This document shows positions 1 through 8,199 of a stretch of DNA of 64,000 bases, piece by piece. The stretch's first letter is position 1, and each line of letters starts with the position of its first letter. A program made the translations under genes and the position numbers. The DNA is taken from contig CAJJWN010000014.1 of NCBI GenBank assembly GCA_905196835.1, forward strand, positions 4,123 through 68,122, given 5' to 3'. The stretch comes from an uncultured Prevotella sp. Lineage in GTDB: Bacteria; Bacteroidota; Bacteroidia; Bacteroidales; Bacteroidaceae. The notes beneath the pieces are model-generated. The model made no database searches. It was not told where the DNA came from and saw only the letters and a list, made by a program, of their open reading frames with translations.

Positions 1-1301
1 GGTCGCTCCTCTGCCTGCGGCGGATGCTGCGAGGCGGCCGAGTGGTGAGTAGCGACGGCGGAGTGAAAACGGTAGTGGTGAAGGGCGACGTGTCGCCGTT
101 CAGTTGGATGGGCAACATCGTCGTCAGCGAGAAAGACTACCGCGACAATCCCGAATACATACTCTTGCACGAGCGCGCACACATCGCCGGGCGGCACTCT
201 TGGGACATCCTGCTGTGCGACGTGCTCATCGTCTTCCAGTGGTTCAACCCCGCAGCGTGGCTCTTGAAAGCCGAACTGCAAAGCGTACACGAGTATGAGG
301 CCGACCGCCGGGTGCTCTCTTCGGGCGTCAACGCCGCCGACTACCAGCTGCTGCTGATACGCAAGGCTGTGGGCGACAAACTCTTTTCAATGGCAAACAA
401 TCTAAACCAAAGTTCACTTAAAAAAAGAATTACTATGATGCTAAAAAGAAAATCAAATCCGTGGAGCCGTGCGCGTATGCTCGTCGCCGTCCCGGTTGCG
501 GCTGTAGCCGTAGTGGCTTTCGCCACGCCTAAGGCCGAGAGCCTGAGTAATGAAATCAAGAGCGAGAGCGAGGCTCTTGTAAGTAAGGTGATGCCCGTTG
601 TGCAGGCGCAGGCCGCCACGCCTGCCAGTGCCGTGGCGGAGCTGCCTGTACAGCGCGCCGAAAGCGTGGCCCGGGAGGCAGAAGCGCAGCCGGAAGCCGG
701 TGCGCCGGAAGCTATCGTGCCAGTTCCTGATGGCGAGGTGTACGACGTTACGGAACAGGCGCCCGAGTTTCCCGGCGGCCAAGCCGCTTTTATGAAGTGG
801 CTCTCGGATAACATCAAGTATCCGGCAGAGGCAGCAAAGAACGGCATTGAGGGCCGCGTAATAGTGCAGTTTGTCATCGGCAGCGACGGAACGGTGAGCG
901 ATGCCGTTGTGAGGCGCAGTGTAGACCCGCTGCTCGACGCGGAAGCCCTGCGTGTAATCAACGCCATGCCGGCGTGGACTCCCGGCAAGCAGGACGGCAA
1001 GCCGGTGGCCGTGAGGTACACTATACCCGTCACGTTCCGCAGCGACAAGGGTGTGGCTAAAGGCAAAGGCGGTGTGATAGAGCTAAAGGGAGAGAATTAT
1101 GTGCCTGACAATGCGCGGTCGGTAACGGTGGAAGGTAACCTGTATTATGTAGTTGACGGCAAGCCTGTTGATGACATCAATAACATAAAAGCCAGCGATA
1201 TTGAAAGCATGACCATATACAAGGATGCCAAGCACACCACCGACAAGTATGGCGAAGCGGCCAAGAACGGTGTGGTGGAAATCACTACCAAGAAGAAATA
1301 G
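1..1301 (+). CDS. M56 (BlaR1-like) metallopeptidase fused to TonB_C and plug-like domains, 5' partial
   Basis: The frame is open to the window edge, so the N-terminus and most membrane helices are missing. Numbering from the in-frame ATG at 24, a zinc-peptidase motif HERAH lies at residues 49-53 and EYEAD at 90-94, as in M56/BlaR1 sensors. A hydrophobic helix lies near 150-168. A low-complexity Ala/Glu linker leads to a TonB C-terminal domain (about 245-340, with the FPGG opening and a MPAWTPG motif). The last 75 residues end with a KYGEAAKNGVVEITTKK-like signature typical of the TonB-dependent receptor plug. M56 proteins of this phylum normally follow a BlaI-type repressor; any such gene would lie outside the window. 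Inferred role: inner-membrane sensor protease coupled to TonB-like envelope signalling. Family assignment is firm, ligand unknown. Confidence 0.88.
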   Translation, partial: SLLCLRRMLRGGRVVSSDGGVKTVVVKGDVSPFSWMGNIVVSEKDYRDNPEYILLHERAHIAGRHSWDILLCDVLIVFQWFNPAAWLLKAELQSVHEYEADRRVLSSGVNAADYQLLLIRKAVGDKLFSMANNLNQSSLKKRITMMLKRKSNPWSRARMLVAVPVAAVAVVAFATPKAESLSNEIKSESEALVSKVMPVVQAQAATPASAVAELPVQRAESVAREAEAQPEAGAPEAIVPVPDGEVYDVTEQAPEFPGGQAAFMKWLSDNIKYPAEAAKNGIEGRVIVQFVIGSDGTVSDAVVRRSVDPLLDAEALRVINAMPAWTPGKQDGKPVAVRYTIPVTFRSDKGVAKGKGGVIELKGENYVPDNARSVTVEGNLYYVVDGKPVDDINNIKASDIESMTIYKDAKHTTDKYGEAAKNGVVEITTKKK

Positions 1302-1330
1302 TACAGCAGGAAAATAACTCTCTCAATATA

Positions 1331-1368
1331 AGGCGTGGCGGCGCGGACGAGCGTAGCCACGCCTTTTT
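1331..1368 (+). terminator. Rho-independent terminator of the M56 gene
   Basis: Stem AGGCGTGGC (1331-1339) pairs with GCCACGCCT (1356-1364) and is followed by a T run. Confidence 0.8.
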
Positions 1369-1427
1369 GCGTGCCCTTGGACTACGGCTTTTGCCGTATT
1401 TGTAACTGCCTGATAATCAATGGCGTT

Positions 1428-1515
1428 GTAAAAGGCCGTGTTTTAGCTTGTAAAAGACGGCCTTTTAGCGTGCAATTGACGGCATTTTGCAACGCTAAAA
1501 GCCGCCTCTTTGGGT
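1428..1515. repeat. 22-bp-period quasi-palindromic array A (4 units)
   Basis: Four units begin at 1428, 1450, 1472 and 1494, each exactly 22 bp, resembling GCAAAAGGCCGTCTTTTGC plus three bases. A leader containing TGATAATCAATG lies just upstream and recurs before arrays B and E. The last unit runs into the inverted-repeat element that starts at 1513. Confidence 0.85.
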
Positions 1516-1789
1516 TCATCCGCAGTTTGTTTGGATGGTTGGCAAAAGTATTTACCGTTTATTGTCTTCTGCAAATCAGGCTGTTGGTAATATGTTTAGG
1601 CGGATTTGCAATCCGCCTAAATTTACTATAAGGGTTTGTAATCCGCTTAAACCGCGCATCTATAAGAATATGGATATATATGAGCGGATTGCAAATCCGC
1701 AATTAAGAACCTCCGGATTGCAAATCCGGAGGAACAAATGTCTTCATTAATAAACTTTGTATGCCATCCAAACAAACTGCGGATTAACC
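1513..1789. mobile_element. MITE-like element 1 with 26-bp terminal inverted repeats
   Basis: Left end 1513-1538 and right end 1764-1789 are inverted copies matching at 25 of 26 positions (outer motif GGTTCATCCGCAGTTTG). The interior has no convincing gene and contains palindromes at 1596-1620, 1682-1700 and 1710-1732, all built around GGATTTGCAATCC. No clear target-site duplication was seen. It looks like a non-autonomous element. The 1632-1738 part is repeated at 14575-14682. Confidence 0.7.
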
Positions 1790-1876
1790 GCGTATTGGAA
1801 TTTTGCTTGCCGCCGGTTGCAGGTGAAATTATTGTTAATTGTCGCGGCGGCATATACGCCATAACGGGGAAAAGAG

Positions 1877-1884
1877 TATCTTTG
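1877..1884 (+). promoter_or_regulatory. -7 promoter element upstream of the double TonB_C gene
   Basis: TATCTTTG matches the Bacteroidota TAnnTTTG -7 box, 38 bp before the ATG at 1922. No -33 TTG at the usual spacing was found. Confidence 0.5.
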
Positions 1885-1921
1885 CATCGCTAAAACAAAC
1901 GGACAAACACATACTTATGCC

Positions 1922-2716
1922 ATGAAATATCAAAGCGTTTATTGTTCAAAAGTAAGGAAGTGCGCGTGTGCGCTCTTCATGTTTTTGTCCTGTGCCGCCG
2001 CGTTTGCAGGTGAGGCGCAGGGCGTTACGTCTGTTCCCCGCGTATTGCCGGAGGCCGTGCCCGTTGCGTCCGGCGGCGACGGACTGGAGGATGTGGTACC
2101 GTTGAAGCAGGTTGACGTCAAGCCCGAATTTCCCGGAGGACGCGAGGCCATGCGCGAATATGCCGCAAAATACTTCGCCGGTGACAGCCTGAAGGGCAGT
2201 CCGAAGTGGACGTTTTACGTCCGTGCGCGCTTTGTCGTCGAGAAAGACGGCAGCGTGACACCCGTCGGGTTGAAGGAGCATTACTCTGAAAAGGTTGACA
2301 GCGCAGTGCTCCGTATGCTTGCTTCCATGCCCCGGTGGACGCCCGGGCGCAAGGACGGAGAGGCCGTGCGCACGGGTTACGCCACGCGGTTTGAACTGCC
2401 GTGCAACCTCGCTACCGTTATTACCCCGGCCGAGTTTGTGGGCGGTCAGGACGTATTCCTGAGATGGTTTTATTCGGAGTGGAAGAAGCGCGACGCCTCA
2501 CGCTACCGAGGCAAGACGATAAAGGTGCTGGCGCGGTTTGTAGTCCGTGCCGACGGAAGCATCGACGATGTGGAGATTGTCAAGCCCGGGCGTGCGATGA
2601 TAGACGTTGCCGTGGGCGACATCCTAAGCTCCATGCCCGCCTGGAAGCCGGCCACGGTTGACGGGCAGCCCGTCAGCGTAAGGTACACCCTGCCCCTTAG
2701 GTTTGGCAACAAATAG
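1922..2716 (+). CDS. Secreted protein with two TonB C-terminal domains
   Basis: A 264-residue protein with an N-terminal signal peptide (hydrophobic 16-29, probable cleavage after AFA at 27-29). Two TonB_C-like domains follow: about 69-160 (opening EFPGG, motif MPRWTPGRKDG) and about 169-262 (opening EFVGG, motif MPAWKPATVDG). There is no transmembrane anchor or proline-rich energy-transduction segment, so it is not a classical TonB. It follows the M56-TonB_C gene after a terminator and a repeat-rich gap, and has its own -7 box. The shared domain suggests a periplasmic partner in the same envelope-sensing system. That role is inference; the domain calls are strong. Confidence 0.85.
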   Translation: MKYQSVYCSKVRKCACALFMFLSCAAAFAGEAQGVTSVPRVLPEAVPVASGGDGLEDVVPLKQVDVKPEFPGGREAMREYAAKYFAGDSLKGSPKWTFYVRARFVVEKDGSVTPVGLKEHYSEKVDSAVLRMLASMPRWTPGRKDGEAVRTGYATRFELPCNLATVITPAEFVGGQDVFLRWFYSEWKKRDASRYRGKTIKVLARFVVRADGSIDDVEIVKPGRAMIDVAVGDILSSMPAWKPATVDGQPVSVRYTLPLRFGNK

Positions 2717-2779
2717 CTATTTTGACGGCGATTAAGAATGTTTTTATACAATCTTTATGCTTGTATGAAAAATAATTCG

Positions 2780-2787
2780 TAACTTTG
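2780..2787 (+). promoter_or_regulatory. -7 promoter element for DUF177-rpmF-fabH
   Basis: TAACTTTG followed by CAG. It would place the transcript start near 2793. This makes upstream in-frame starts from 2785 unlikely and supports translation from 2875. Confidence 0.6.
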
Positions 2788-2874
2788 CAGCCCGAAGAAT
2801 TGTGCCGCCCGTGCCGACGCCTCGCGTTGGCGAAGGGTAAAGGGCACTCTTTGCTGTTTTACATAACCGTGAAT

Positions 2875-3408
2875 ATGTACAGTTCAGAGTCCTTGAAAAT
2901 AGACCTGGCGGGCCTGAAAGAAGGCGTTACGACCTTCGAGTACGACCTTGGCGACGCTTACTTCGAGGCCGTTGACGCCCCCGAAGTGAGGCGTGGCGAC
3001 ATACACGCAAGCGTCAGCGTAAGCCGTTCGGGCGGCGTGTTCCGCCTCGGCGTGCACACCGAAGGCACAGTCAGCGTGCCCTGCGACATCTGCCTCGACG
3101 ACATGGAGCAGCCCGTCAGTGCCGACAATACGCTTACGGCACGCATCGGAGAAGAATATTCAGAAGACGAAGACCTCATAACCGTCGGCAAGGACGACCA
3201 CTTGCTCGACATTTCGTGGTTTGTTTACGAGTTCATTGCCTTGAGCATCCCCATCAAGCACGTGCATACACCTGGAAAATGCAACCCTGCCATGATAAAA
3301 GCCCTCGAGGAACACTCTGCCGCCCGAAGCGGCGAGGGGGACGGCGAGCGGCCGGTGGACTCGCGTTGGAGTGAATTGGAAAAATTAAGAACAATAATTA
3401 AAGATTAA
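2875..3408 (+). CDS. DUF177 (YceD-like) protein
   Basis: A 177-residue protein taken from ATG 2875, because the promoter box at 2780-2787 excludes the longer frame. The motif VPCDICLDDMEQPV in the middle is the Cys-x-x-Cys hallmark of the DUF177/YceD family, and the C-terminus is acidic and basic. In many bacteria this gene precedes rpmF, and YceD-family proteins are linked to 23S rRNA maturation or accumulation. Here rpmF starts 5 bp downstream and fabH overlaps rpmF, so the three form one operon. The function is taken from the family, not shown by this sequence. Confidence 0.88.
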   Translation: MYSSESLKIDLAGLKEGVTTFEYDLGDAYFEAVDAPEVRRGDIHASVSVSRSGGVFRLGVHTEGTVSVPCDICLDDMEQPVSADNTLTARIGEEYSEDEDLITVGKDDHLLDISWFVYEFIALSIPIKHVHTPGKCNPAMIKALEEHSAARSGEGDGERPVDSRWSELEKLRTIIKD

Positions 3409-3413
3409 AGAAA

Positions 3414-3599
3414 ATGGCACATCCTAAAAGAAGACAGTCAAAGACACGTACACGTAAAAGAAGAACCCACGACAAGGCAGTAGCCCCCACACTGGCTGTA
3501 TGCCCCAACTGCGGAGCCTTCCACGTTTACCACACGGTTTGCCCCACATGCGGCTACTACCGTGGAAAGATAGCTATCGTTAAGGAAGCGGCTGAATAA
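3414..3599 (+). CDS. rpmF: 50S ribosomal protein L32
   Basis: A 61-residue protein starting MAHPKRRQSKTR, the invariant L32 N-terminus, with a basic tail-like first third. Two zinc-ribbon pairs, CPNC and CPTC, are intact in the second half, so this is the zinc-binding form. It sits 5 bp after DUF177. Its stop codon overlaps the fabH start by one base (TAATG), which favours translational coupling. It is part of the large ribosomal subunit. Confidence 0.97.
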   Translation: MAHPKRRQSKTRTRKRRTHDKAVAPTLAVCPNCGAFHVYHTVCPTCGYYRGKIAIVKEAAE

Positions 3600-4618
3600 T
3601 GGAGAAAATCAACGCTATAATAACCGGCATCGGCGGTTACGTACCCGACTATGTGCTCAACAACGACGAGCTGTCGCGCATGGTCGATACCAACGATGAA
3701 TGGATTATGACGCGTGTCGGCATACGTGAACGCCGCATACTGACGGAGGAAGGCCTCGGCACTTCATACATGGCGCGCAAGGCGGCCAAGCAACTTATGA
3801 AGAAGACCGGTGCCGACCCCGACTCCATCGACGCCGTAATCGTGTCAACATCGACGGCCGATTATCCCTTCCCGTCAACCGCTTCAATCGTCATCGGCAA
3901 GCTCGGACTGAAGAACGCCTTTGCGTTCGACTTCTGGGCGGCCTGCTGCGGCTTCCTGTACTCTATGGACGTGGCGGCCACGATGATACAGAGCGGACGC
4001 TATAAGAAAATCATCGTCATCGGCGCCGACAAGATGTCGTCGGTCGTTGACTATAAAGACCGCAGCACATGCGCCCTCTTCGGCGACGGCGCGGCGGCCG
4101 TTCTTATGGAAGGAACGACGGAGGAAGGCATCGGCGTAAAGGACTCTTACTTCCGCGCCGACGGCAAGGGACTGCCCTTCCTGCACACCAAGGCGGGCGG
4201 CTCGGTAAGTCCGGCGTCTCATTTCACCGTTGACCACCGTCTGCATTACCTCTATCAGGAGGGCCGCACGGTGTTCCGCTATGCCGTAACCAGCATGAGC
4301 GACGACTGCGCCCTTATTGCAGAGCGTAACGGTCTGAACAAAGACAACATCCGCTTCATCGTTCCCCACCAGGCAAACATCCGCATAATCGAGGCTGTGG
4401 CAAAGCGCCTCGACCTGCCGATGGACAAGGTGATGGTGAACATCGAGCACTTTGGCAACACCAGCGCGGCCACCATTCCGCTTGCGCTTTGGGAGTATGA
4501 ACACCTTCTGAAGAAGGGCGACAACCTCGTGATGACGGCCTTCGGTGCCGGATTCGTGCACGGAGCTTCATACTACACATGGGCTTACGACGGCGCAGAG
4601 GCTGCCATGGCAAAGTAA
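3599..4618 (+). CDS. fabH: 3-oxoacyl-[ACP] synthase III (KAS III)
   Basis: A 339-residue enzyme that condenses an acyl-CoA primer with malonyl-ACP to start type II fatty-acid synthesis. The KAS III triad is present: Cys116 in DFWAACCGF, His257 in VPHQAN and Asn287 in HFGNTSA. The residue after the nucleophile is a second Cys where many homologues have Ala. The start codon overlaps the rpmF stop. The gene order DUF177-rpmF-fabH resembles the yceD-rpmF-plsX-fabH cluster of other phyla, but plsX is absent here. A strong terminator follows at 4644. Confidence 0.96.
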   Translation: MEKINAIITGIGGYVPDYVLNNDELSRMVDTNDEWIMTRVGIRERRILTEEGLGTSYMARKAAKQLMKKTGADPDSIDAVIVSTSTADYPFPSTASIVIGKLGLKNAFAFDFWAACCGFLYSMDVAATMIQSGRYKKIIVIGADKMSSVVDYKDRSTCALFGDGAAAVLMEGTTEEGIGVKDSYFRADGKGLPFLHTKAGGSVSPASHFTVDHRLHYLYQEGRTVFRYAVTSMSDDCALIAERNGLNKDNIRFIVPHQANIRIIEAVAKRLDLPMDKVMVNIEHFGNTSAATIPLALWEYEHLLKKGDNLVMTAFGAGFVHGASYYTWAYDGAEAAMAK

Positions 4619-4643
4619 GGATTACTACGCAAACTTTTATATT

Positions 4644-4684
4644 GAGCCGTGTCCTGTATGTATCAGGACACGGCTCTTTTTTCG
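4644..4684 (+). terminator. Rho-independent terminator of fabH operon
   Basis: A 13-bp stem (GAGCCGTGTCCTG paired with its complement ending at 4676) with a short loop and a T6 tail. Confidence 0.9.
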
Positions 4685-4724
4685 TTTATACAGCCGTAAA
4701 GATGCGTTTTCAGGCTGTTTATGC

Positions 4725-4755
4725 TTGTTGTTACGGTCGTTTTTCCGTAACTTTA
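4725..4755 (+). promoter_or_regulatory. Promoter of SIMPL gene
   Basis: TTG at 4725-4727, a 20-bp spacer, then TAACTTTA at 4748-4755. The last base differs from the TAnnTTTG consensus. Confidence 0.5.
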
Positions 4756-4781
4756 CGCCGTAAACCAATAATATTAGCACT

Positions 4782-5480
4782 ATGAACAGGATTAAGGAAG
4801 CCGCGCTGATAGCCATAGGCATCATCGTTTTGGGGCTGTGTATCAAGTCGGGACTTGACAGTATATCCGACAAGGAGCGTAAGGTGACGGTGAAGGGCCT
4901 CTCCGAACGCGAGGTCGAGGCCGACAAGGTGACGTGGCCCATACTGACGAAGGAAATAGGCGACGACCTGCCCGCGCTCTACACGCGCATCAACTCGACC
5001 ACGGCCAAGGTGAAGGCCTTTCTGAAACAGAACGGCGTGAAGGACGCCGAAATAAGCGTCAACGCGCCCGTGGTGGTTGACATGAACGCCGAACGCTACG
5101 GCGTACAGAACCATGACTACCGTTACAACATAACTTCGACGGTGACGGTGACGTCGCGCAACGTTAAGCTGGTGCGTTCCATCATTGCCCGGCAGGGCGA
5201 GCTGCTGAAGCAGGGCGTGGCCGTTGTTGACGGCGGCTACGGCAACGGCGTGGTGTACGAGTACGTGTCGTTCCAGCAGATGAAGCCCAAGATGATGCAG
5301 GAGGCCATCAAGAACGCCGAGCAGACAGCCCGCCAGTTCGCCGACAACAGCGACAGCCGCCTCGGCAAAATACTCGACGCTGCGCAGGGGCAGTTCTCCA
5401 TCACCGACCGCGACGGCAACACGCCTTACATTAAGAAGCTGCGCGTAGTCTCGACGGTGACGTATTCGCTGAAGGACTGA
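4782..5480 (+). CDS. SIMPL-domain (DUF541) protein
   Basis: A 232-residue protein with one N-terminal membrane helix (about residues 7-23, uncleaved anchor or signal) followed by a SIMPL/DUF541 domain. The domain starts at KVTVKGLSEREVEADKV and ends with the conserved beta-strand region VVSTVTYSL. SIMPL proteins are periplasmic or surface proteins of uncertain function, named for an interaction with mouse IRAK-1 signalling components. It is a single-gene unit: a terminator precedes it, a promoter lies at 4725-4755, and a hairpin-forming repeat array follows. The family call is good; no cellular role can be assigned from sequence. Confidence 0.85.
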   Translation: MNRIKEAALIAIGIIVLGLCIKSGLDSISDKERKVTVKGLSEREVEADKVTWPILTKEIGDDLPALYTRINSTTAKVKAFLKQNGVKDAEISVNAPVVVDMNAERYGVQNHDYRYNITSTVTVTSRNVKLVRSIIARQGELLKQGVAVVDGGYGNGVVYEYVSFQQMKPKMMQEAIKNAEQTARQFADNSDSRLGKILDAAQGQFSITDRDGNTPYIKKLRVVSTVTYSLKD

Positions 5481-5537
5481 CACCGCTTGGCCCGCATCTC
5501 TTGCCATGCCTGTAAGTCGTTGATAATCAGTGCGCTT

Positions 5538-5625
5538 GTAAAAGGCCGTGTTTTGCATTGCAAAACACGGCCTTTTGTGTCGTAAAACGTGGTCTTTTGC
5601 ATTGTAAAAGGCAGCCTTTCGCATT
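5538..5625. repeat. 22-bp-period quasi-palindromic array B (4 units)
   Basis: Units start at 5538, 5560, 5582 and 5604. Units 1 and 2 are near-perfect inverted copies and could form a long hairpin with a T4 end (5540-5576), so the array may also end the SIMPL transcript. A TGATAATCA leader lies just upstream at about 5521. Confidence 0.85.
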
Positions 5626-5672
5626 TTAACATCTTTTTGTCGGCTTTTCGGCACGGCGCGGATTGCAAACGC

Positions 5673-5702
5673 TTGCCGTACCGAAAAAAATACGTATATT
5701 TG
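5673..5702 (+). promoter_or_regulatory. Promoter of era
   Basis: TTG at 5673-5675, a 19-bp spacer, then TATATTTG at 5695-5702. This is a full match to the Bacteroidota -33/-7 pattern. Confidence 0.75.
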
Positions 5703-5766
5703 CAGACTACATTCATTCCGACGCCGCAACAGGCTGCGGTTGACGGCAAAAAACGAGGAGATACAG

Positions 5767-6648
5767 ATGCACAAGGCAGGATTTGTGAACATAGTGGGCA
5801 ACCCGAACGTGGGCAAGTCGACGCTGATGAACCAGCTCGTAGGCGAGCGTATCAGCATTGCCACGTTCAAGGCACAGACCACGCGCCACAGGATTATGGG
5901 CATAGTCAACACCGATGACATGCAAATAGTGTTCTCAGACACGCCCGGCGTGCTCAAGCCCAACTACAAGTTGCAGGAGTCGATGCTGGCTTTCTCCGAG
6001 TCGGCGTTGAAGGACGCCGACGTGCTGCTCTACGTCACGGACGTGGTTGAGAACCCCGAGAAGAACATGGATTTCCTTACGAAGGTGGCAAAGATGACCA
6101 TCCCCGTGCTGTTGCTCATCAACAAGATTGACGAGAGCGACCAAAAGGCCCTCGGCGACCTTGTGGAGCGGTGGCACAAGCTGCTGCCCAACGCCGAAAT
6201 ACTGCCCATCTCGGCCAAAAACAAGTTCGGCACGGACATCCTGCTGCGCCGTATCAAGGAGCTGCTGCCCGACTCGCCGCCCTATTTCGACAAGGACCAG
6301 CTCACCGACAAGCCCGCGCGCTTCTTCGTAAGTGAAATCATCCGTGAGAAAATCTTGCTCTACTACGACAAGGAAATACCTTATTCCGTCGAGGTAAGGG
6401 TAGAGTCGTTCAAGGAGGACGACCGCCACATACACATCAATGCGGTAATATACGTAGAGCGGGATTCGCAGAAGGGCATCATCATCGGTCATCAGGGCAT
6501 AGCCCTCAAGAAGATGAGCACCGAGGCGCGCAAGGCCCTTGAGCGTTTCTTTGGCAAGCCCGTCTACCTCGAAACCTTTGTTAAGGTTGACAAGGATTGG
6601 CGCAGCTCGAAGCGCGAGCTTGATAACTTCGGGTACAATCCGGAATGA
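5767..6648 (+). CDS. era: GTPase Era
   Basis: A 293-residue ribosome-assembly GTPase that binds the 3' end of 16S rRNA. The start is ATG 5767, preceded by GAGGAG; an in-frame TTG at 5740 is less likely. The G1 motif GNPNVGKS (11-18), the switch G3 motif DTPG (58-61) and the G4 motif NKID are present. The C-terminal KH domain carries the IIIGHQG RNA-binding signature and the end motif WRSSKRELDNFGYNPE. der, a second ribosome-assembly GTPase, follows after an inverted-repeat spacer; the era-der pairing is conserved in this phylum. Confidence 0.97.
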   Translation: MHKAGFVNIVGNPNVGKSTLMNQLVGERISIATFKAQTTRHRIMGIVNTDDMQIVFSDTPGVLKPNYKLQESMLAFSESALKDADVLLYVTDVVENPEKNMDFLTKVAKMTIPVLLLINKIDESDQKALGDLVERWHKLLPNAEILPISAKNKFGTDILLRRIKELLPDSPPYFDKDQLTDKPARFFVSEIIREKILLYYDKEIPYSVEVRVESFKEDDRHIHINAVIYVERDSQKGIIIGHQGIALKKMSTEARKALERFFGKPVYLETFVKVDKDWRSSKRELDNFGYNPE

Positions 6649-6655
6649 GAGGGAA

Positions 6656-6816
6656 AATTAAGAGTTAAGAATTAAGAGTTAAGAAAATATGCCGTTGCAG
6701 CTGTTTTCATAAGTTCTTTTTCTTCACTCGATGCAATTTGATTGTTTAATATTGGAGTGACGGGTTTTGAAAAGGAAAGTCATATTTTCTTAATTCTTAA
6801 TTCTTAACTCTTAATT
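6656..6816. repeat. 36-bp low-complexity inverted repeat between era and der
   Basis: Arms 6656-6691 and 6781-6816 match at 35 of 36 positions as inverted copies and consist of TTAAGAATTAAGAG-like words around an 89-bp spacer. Similar word-repeat inverted arms occur at 8149-8184 and 47262-47369. Confidence 0.75.
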
Positions 6817-6825
6817 CAATAAACT

Positions 6826-8139
6826 ATGGCAAATTTAGTAGCGATAGTAGGCCGCCCCAACGTGGGCAAGTCTACGCTTTTCAACCGCCTTACCAAGTCG
6901 CGCCAGGCCATCGTCAGCGATGTGGCCGGCACCACGCGCGACCGCCAATACGGCAAGTGCGACTGGAACGGGCGCGAGTTTTCCGTCGTTGACACCGGCG
7001 GATGGGTCGTAAAGTCTGACGACATATTCGAGGAGGAAATACGCAAGCAGGTCATCGTGGCCACCGAAGAGGCCGACCTCGTGCTCTTCCTGGTGGATGT
7101 CGGCACCGGTGTTACCGACCTTGACGAGGACGTTGCCATGATACTCCGCCGCACGAAGCTGCCCGTATTGCTCGTTGCCAACAAGGTGGACAACAGTACC
7201 CAGCAGTATGACGCGGCCGAGTTCTACAAACTCGGACTGGGAGACCCTATCTGCATAAGCAGCATGAGCGGCAGCGGAACGGGCGACTTGCTCGACATCG
7301 TGGTGTCAAAGCTCAAGGGAGACAGCGGCGAACTGCTTGAAGAAGGCATACCGCGCTTCGCCGTAGTAGGCCGTCCCAACGCCGGGAAGAGCAGCATCAT
7401 CAACGCCTTCATCGGCGAAGACCGCAACATCGTGACCGAAATAGCAGGCACGACGCGCGACAGTATCTATACGCGCTACGACAAGTTCGGCTTCGACTTC
7501 TACCTTGTCGACACGGCAGGCATACGCCGCAAGAACAAGGTTACGGAGGACTTGGAGTTTTACAGCGTGATGCGCTCTATCCGTGCAATAGAGAACAGCG
7601 ACGTGTGCATACTCATGGTTGACGCCACGAGGGGCATTGAGGCGCAGGACATGAACATCTTTCAGCTCATCCAGAAGAACAACAAGAGCCTCGTTGTGGT
7701 AGTGAACAAGTGGGACTTGGTGGAGGACAAGACGCAGAAAGTAATCGACACGTTCACCGACGCCATACGCAACCGCATGGCTCCGTTCACCGATTTCCCC
7801 ATCGTCTTTGCCTCCGCGCTTACCAAGCAGCGCATATTCAAGGTACTCGAGACGGCCAAGGAGGTGTACCAGGCACGCAAGCTGAAGATAGGGACGACAA
7901 AGCTCAACGAGGTGATGCTGCCCCTTATCGAGGCTTATCCGCCACCATCTATCAAAGGAAAGTACATAAAAATCAAGTACTGCTCGCAGCTGCCGAACAC
8001 GCAAATACCCTCGTTCGTGTTCTATGCAAACCTGCCACAGTACGTGAAAGAGCCTTACAAGCGCTTCCTCGAGAACAAAATCCGCGAGAACTGGAAGCTT
8101 ACAGGCACTCCAATCAACATCTTCATAAGGCAGAAATGA
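6826..8139 (+). CDS. der: GTPase Der (EngA)
   Basis: A 437-residue double-G-domain GTPase needed for 50S subunit assembly. The first G domain opens with GRPNVGKST (9-17) and has DTGG and NKVD. The second has GRPNAGKSS near residue 180, DTAG and NKWD. A C-terminal KH-like domain follows, with the family motif [16 protein letters not shown]. Length and architecture are normal. A small lipoprotein gene follows after a short hairpin. Confidence 0.97.
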   Translation: MANLVAIVGRPNVGKSTLFNRLTKSRQAIVSDVAGTTRDRQYGKCDWNGREFSVVDTGGWVVKSDDIFEEEIRKQVIVATEEADLVLFLVDVGTGVTDLDEDVAMILRRTKLPVLLVANKVDNSTQQYDAAEFYKLGLGDPICISSMSGSGTGDLLDIVVSKLKGDSGELLEEGIPRFAVVGRPNAGKSSIINAFIGEDRNIVTEIAGTTRDSIYTRYDKFGFDFYLVDTAGIRRKNKVTEDLEFYSVMRSIRAIENSDVCILMVDATRGIEAQDMNIFQLIQKNNKSLVVVVNKWDLVEDKTQKVIDTFTDAIRNRMAPFTDFPIVFASALTKQRIFKVLETAKEVYQARKLKIGTTKLNEVMLPLIEAYPPPSIKGKYIKIKYCSQLPNTQIPSFVFYANLPQYVKEPYKRFLENKIRENWKLTGTPINIFIRQK

Positions 8140-8148
8140 TTTTGTCAG

Positions 8149-8184
8149 GGAGTTAAGGAGTTATGCAACTAACTCCTTAACTCC
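8149..8184. repeat. Perfect 15-bp hairpin after der
   Basis: GGAGTTAAGGAGTTA (8149-8163) pairs perfectly with 8170-8184 across a 6-base loop. There is no T run on the + strand, so it may be an RNA-stabilising or weak termination structure. It is built from the same kind of repeated words as the era-der inverted repeat. Confidence 0.7.
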
Positions 8185-8199
8185 TAAAAATATACTTCC

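Noticed and set aside
3599..3601. Missing plsX between rpmF and fabH as a deletion
   Set aside because: rpmF and fabH overlap by one base in a tidy coupled junction, so the arrangement looks native to this lineage rather than a local deletion.
4731..5963. Antisense open frame across the SIMPL and era genes
   Set aside because: It overlaps two well-supported genes and a repeat array; no family features.
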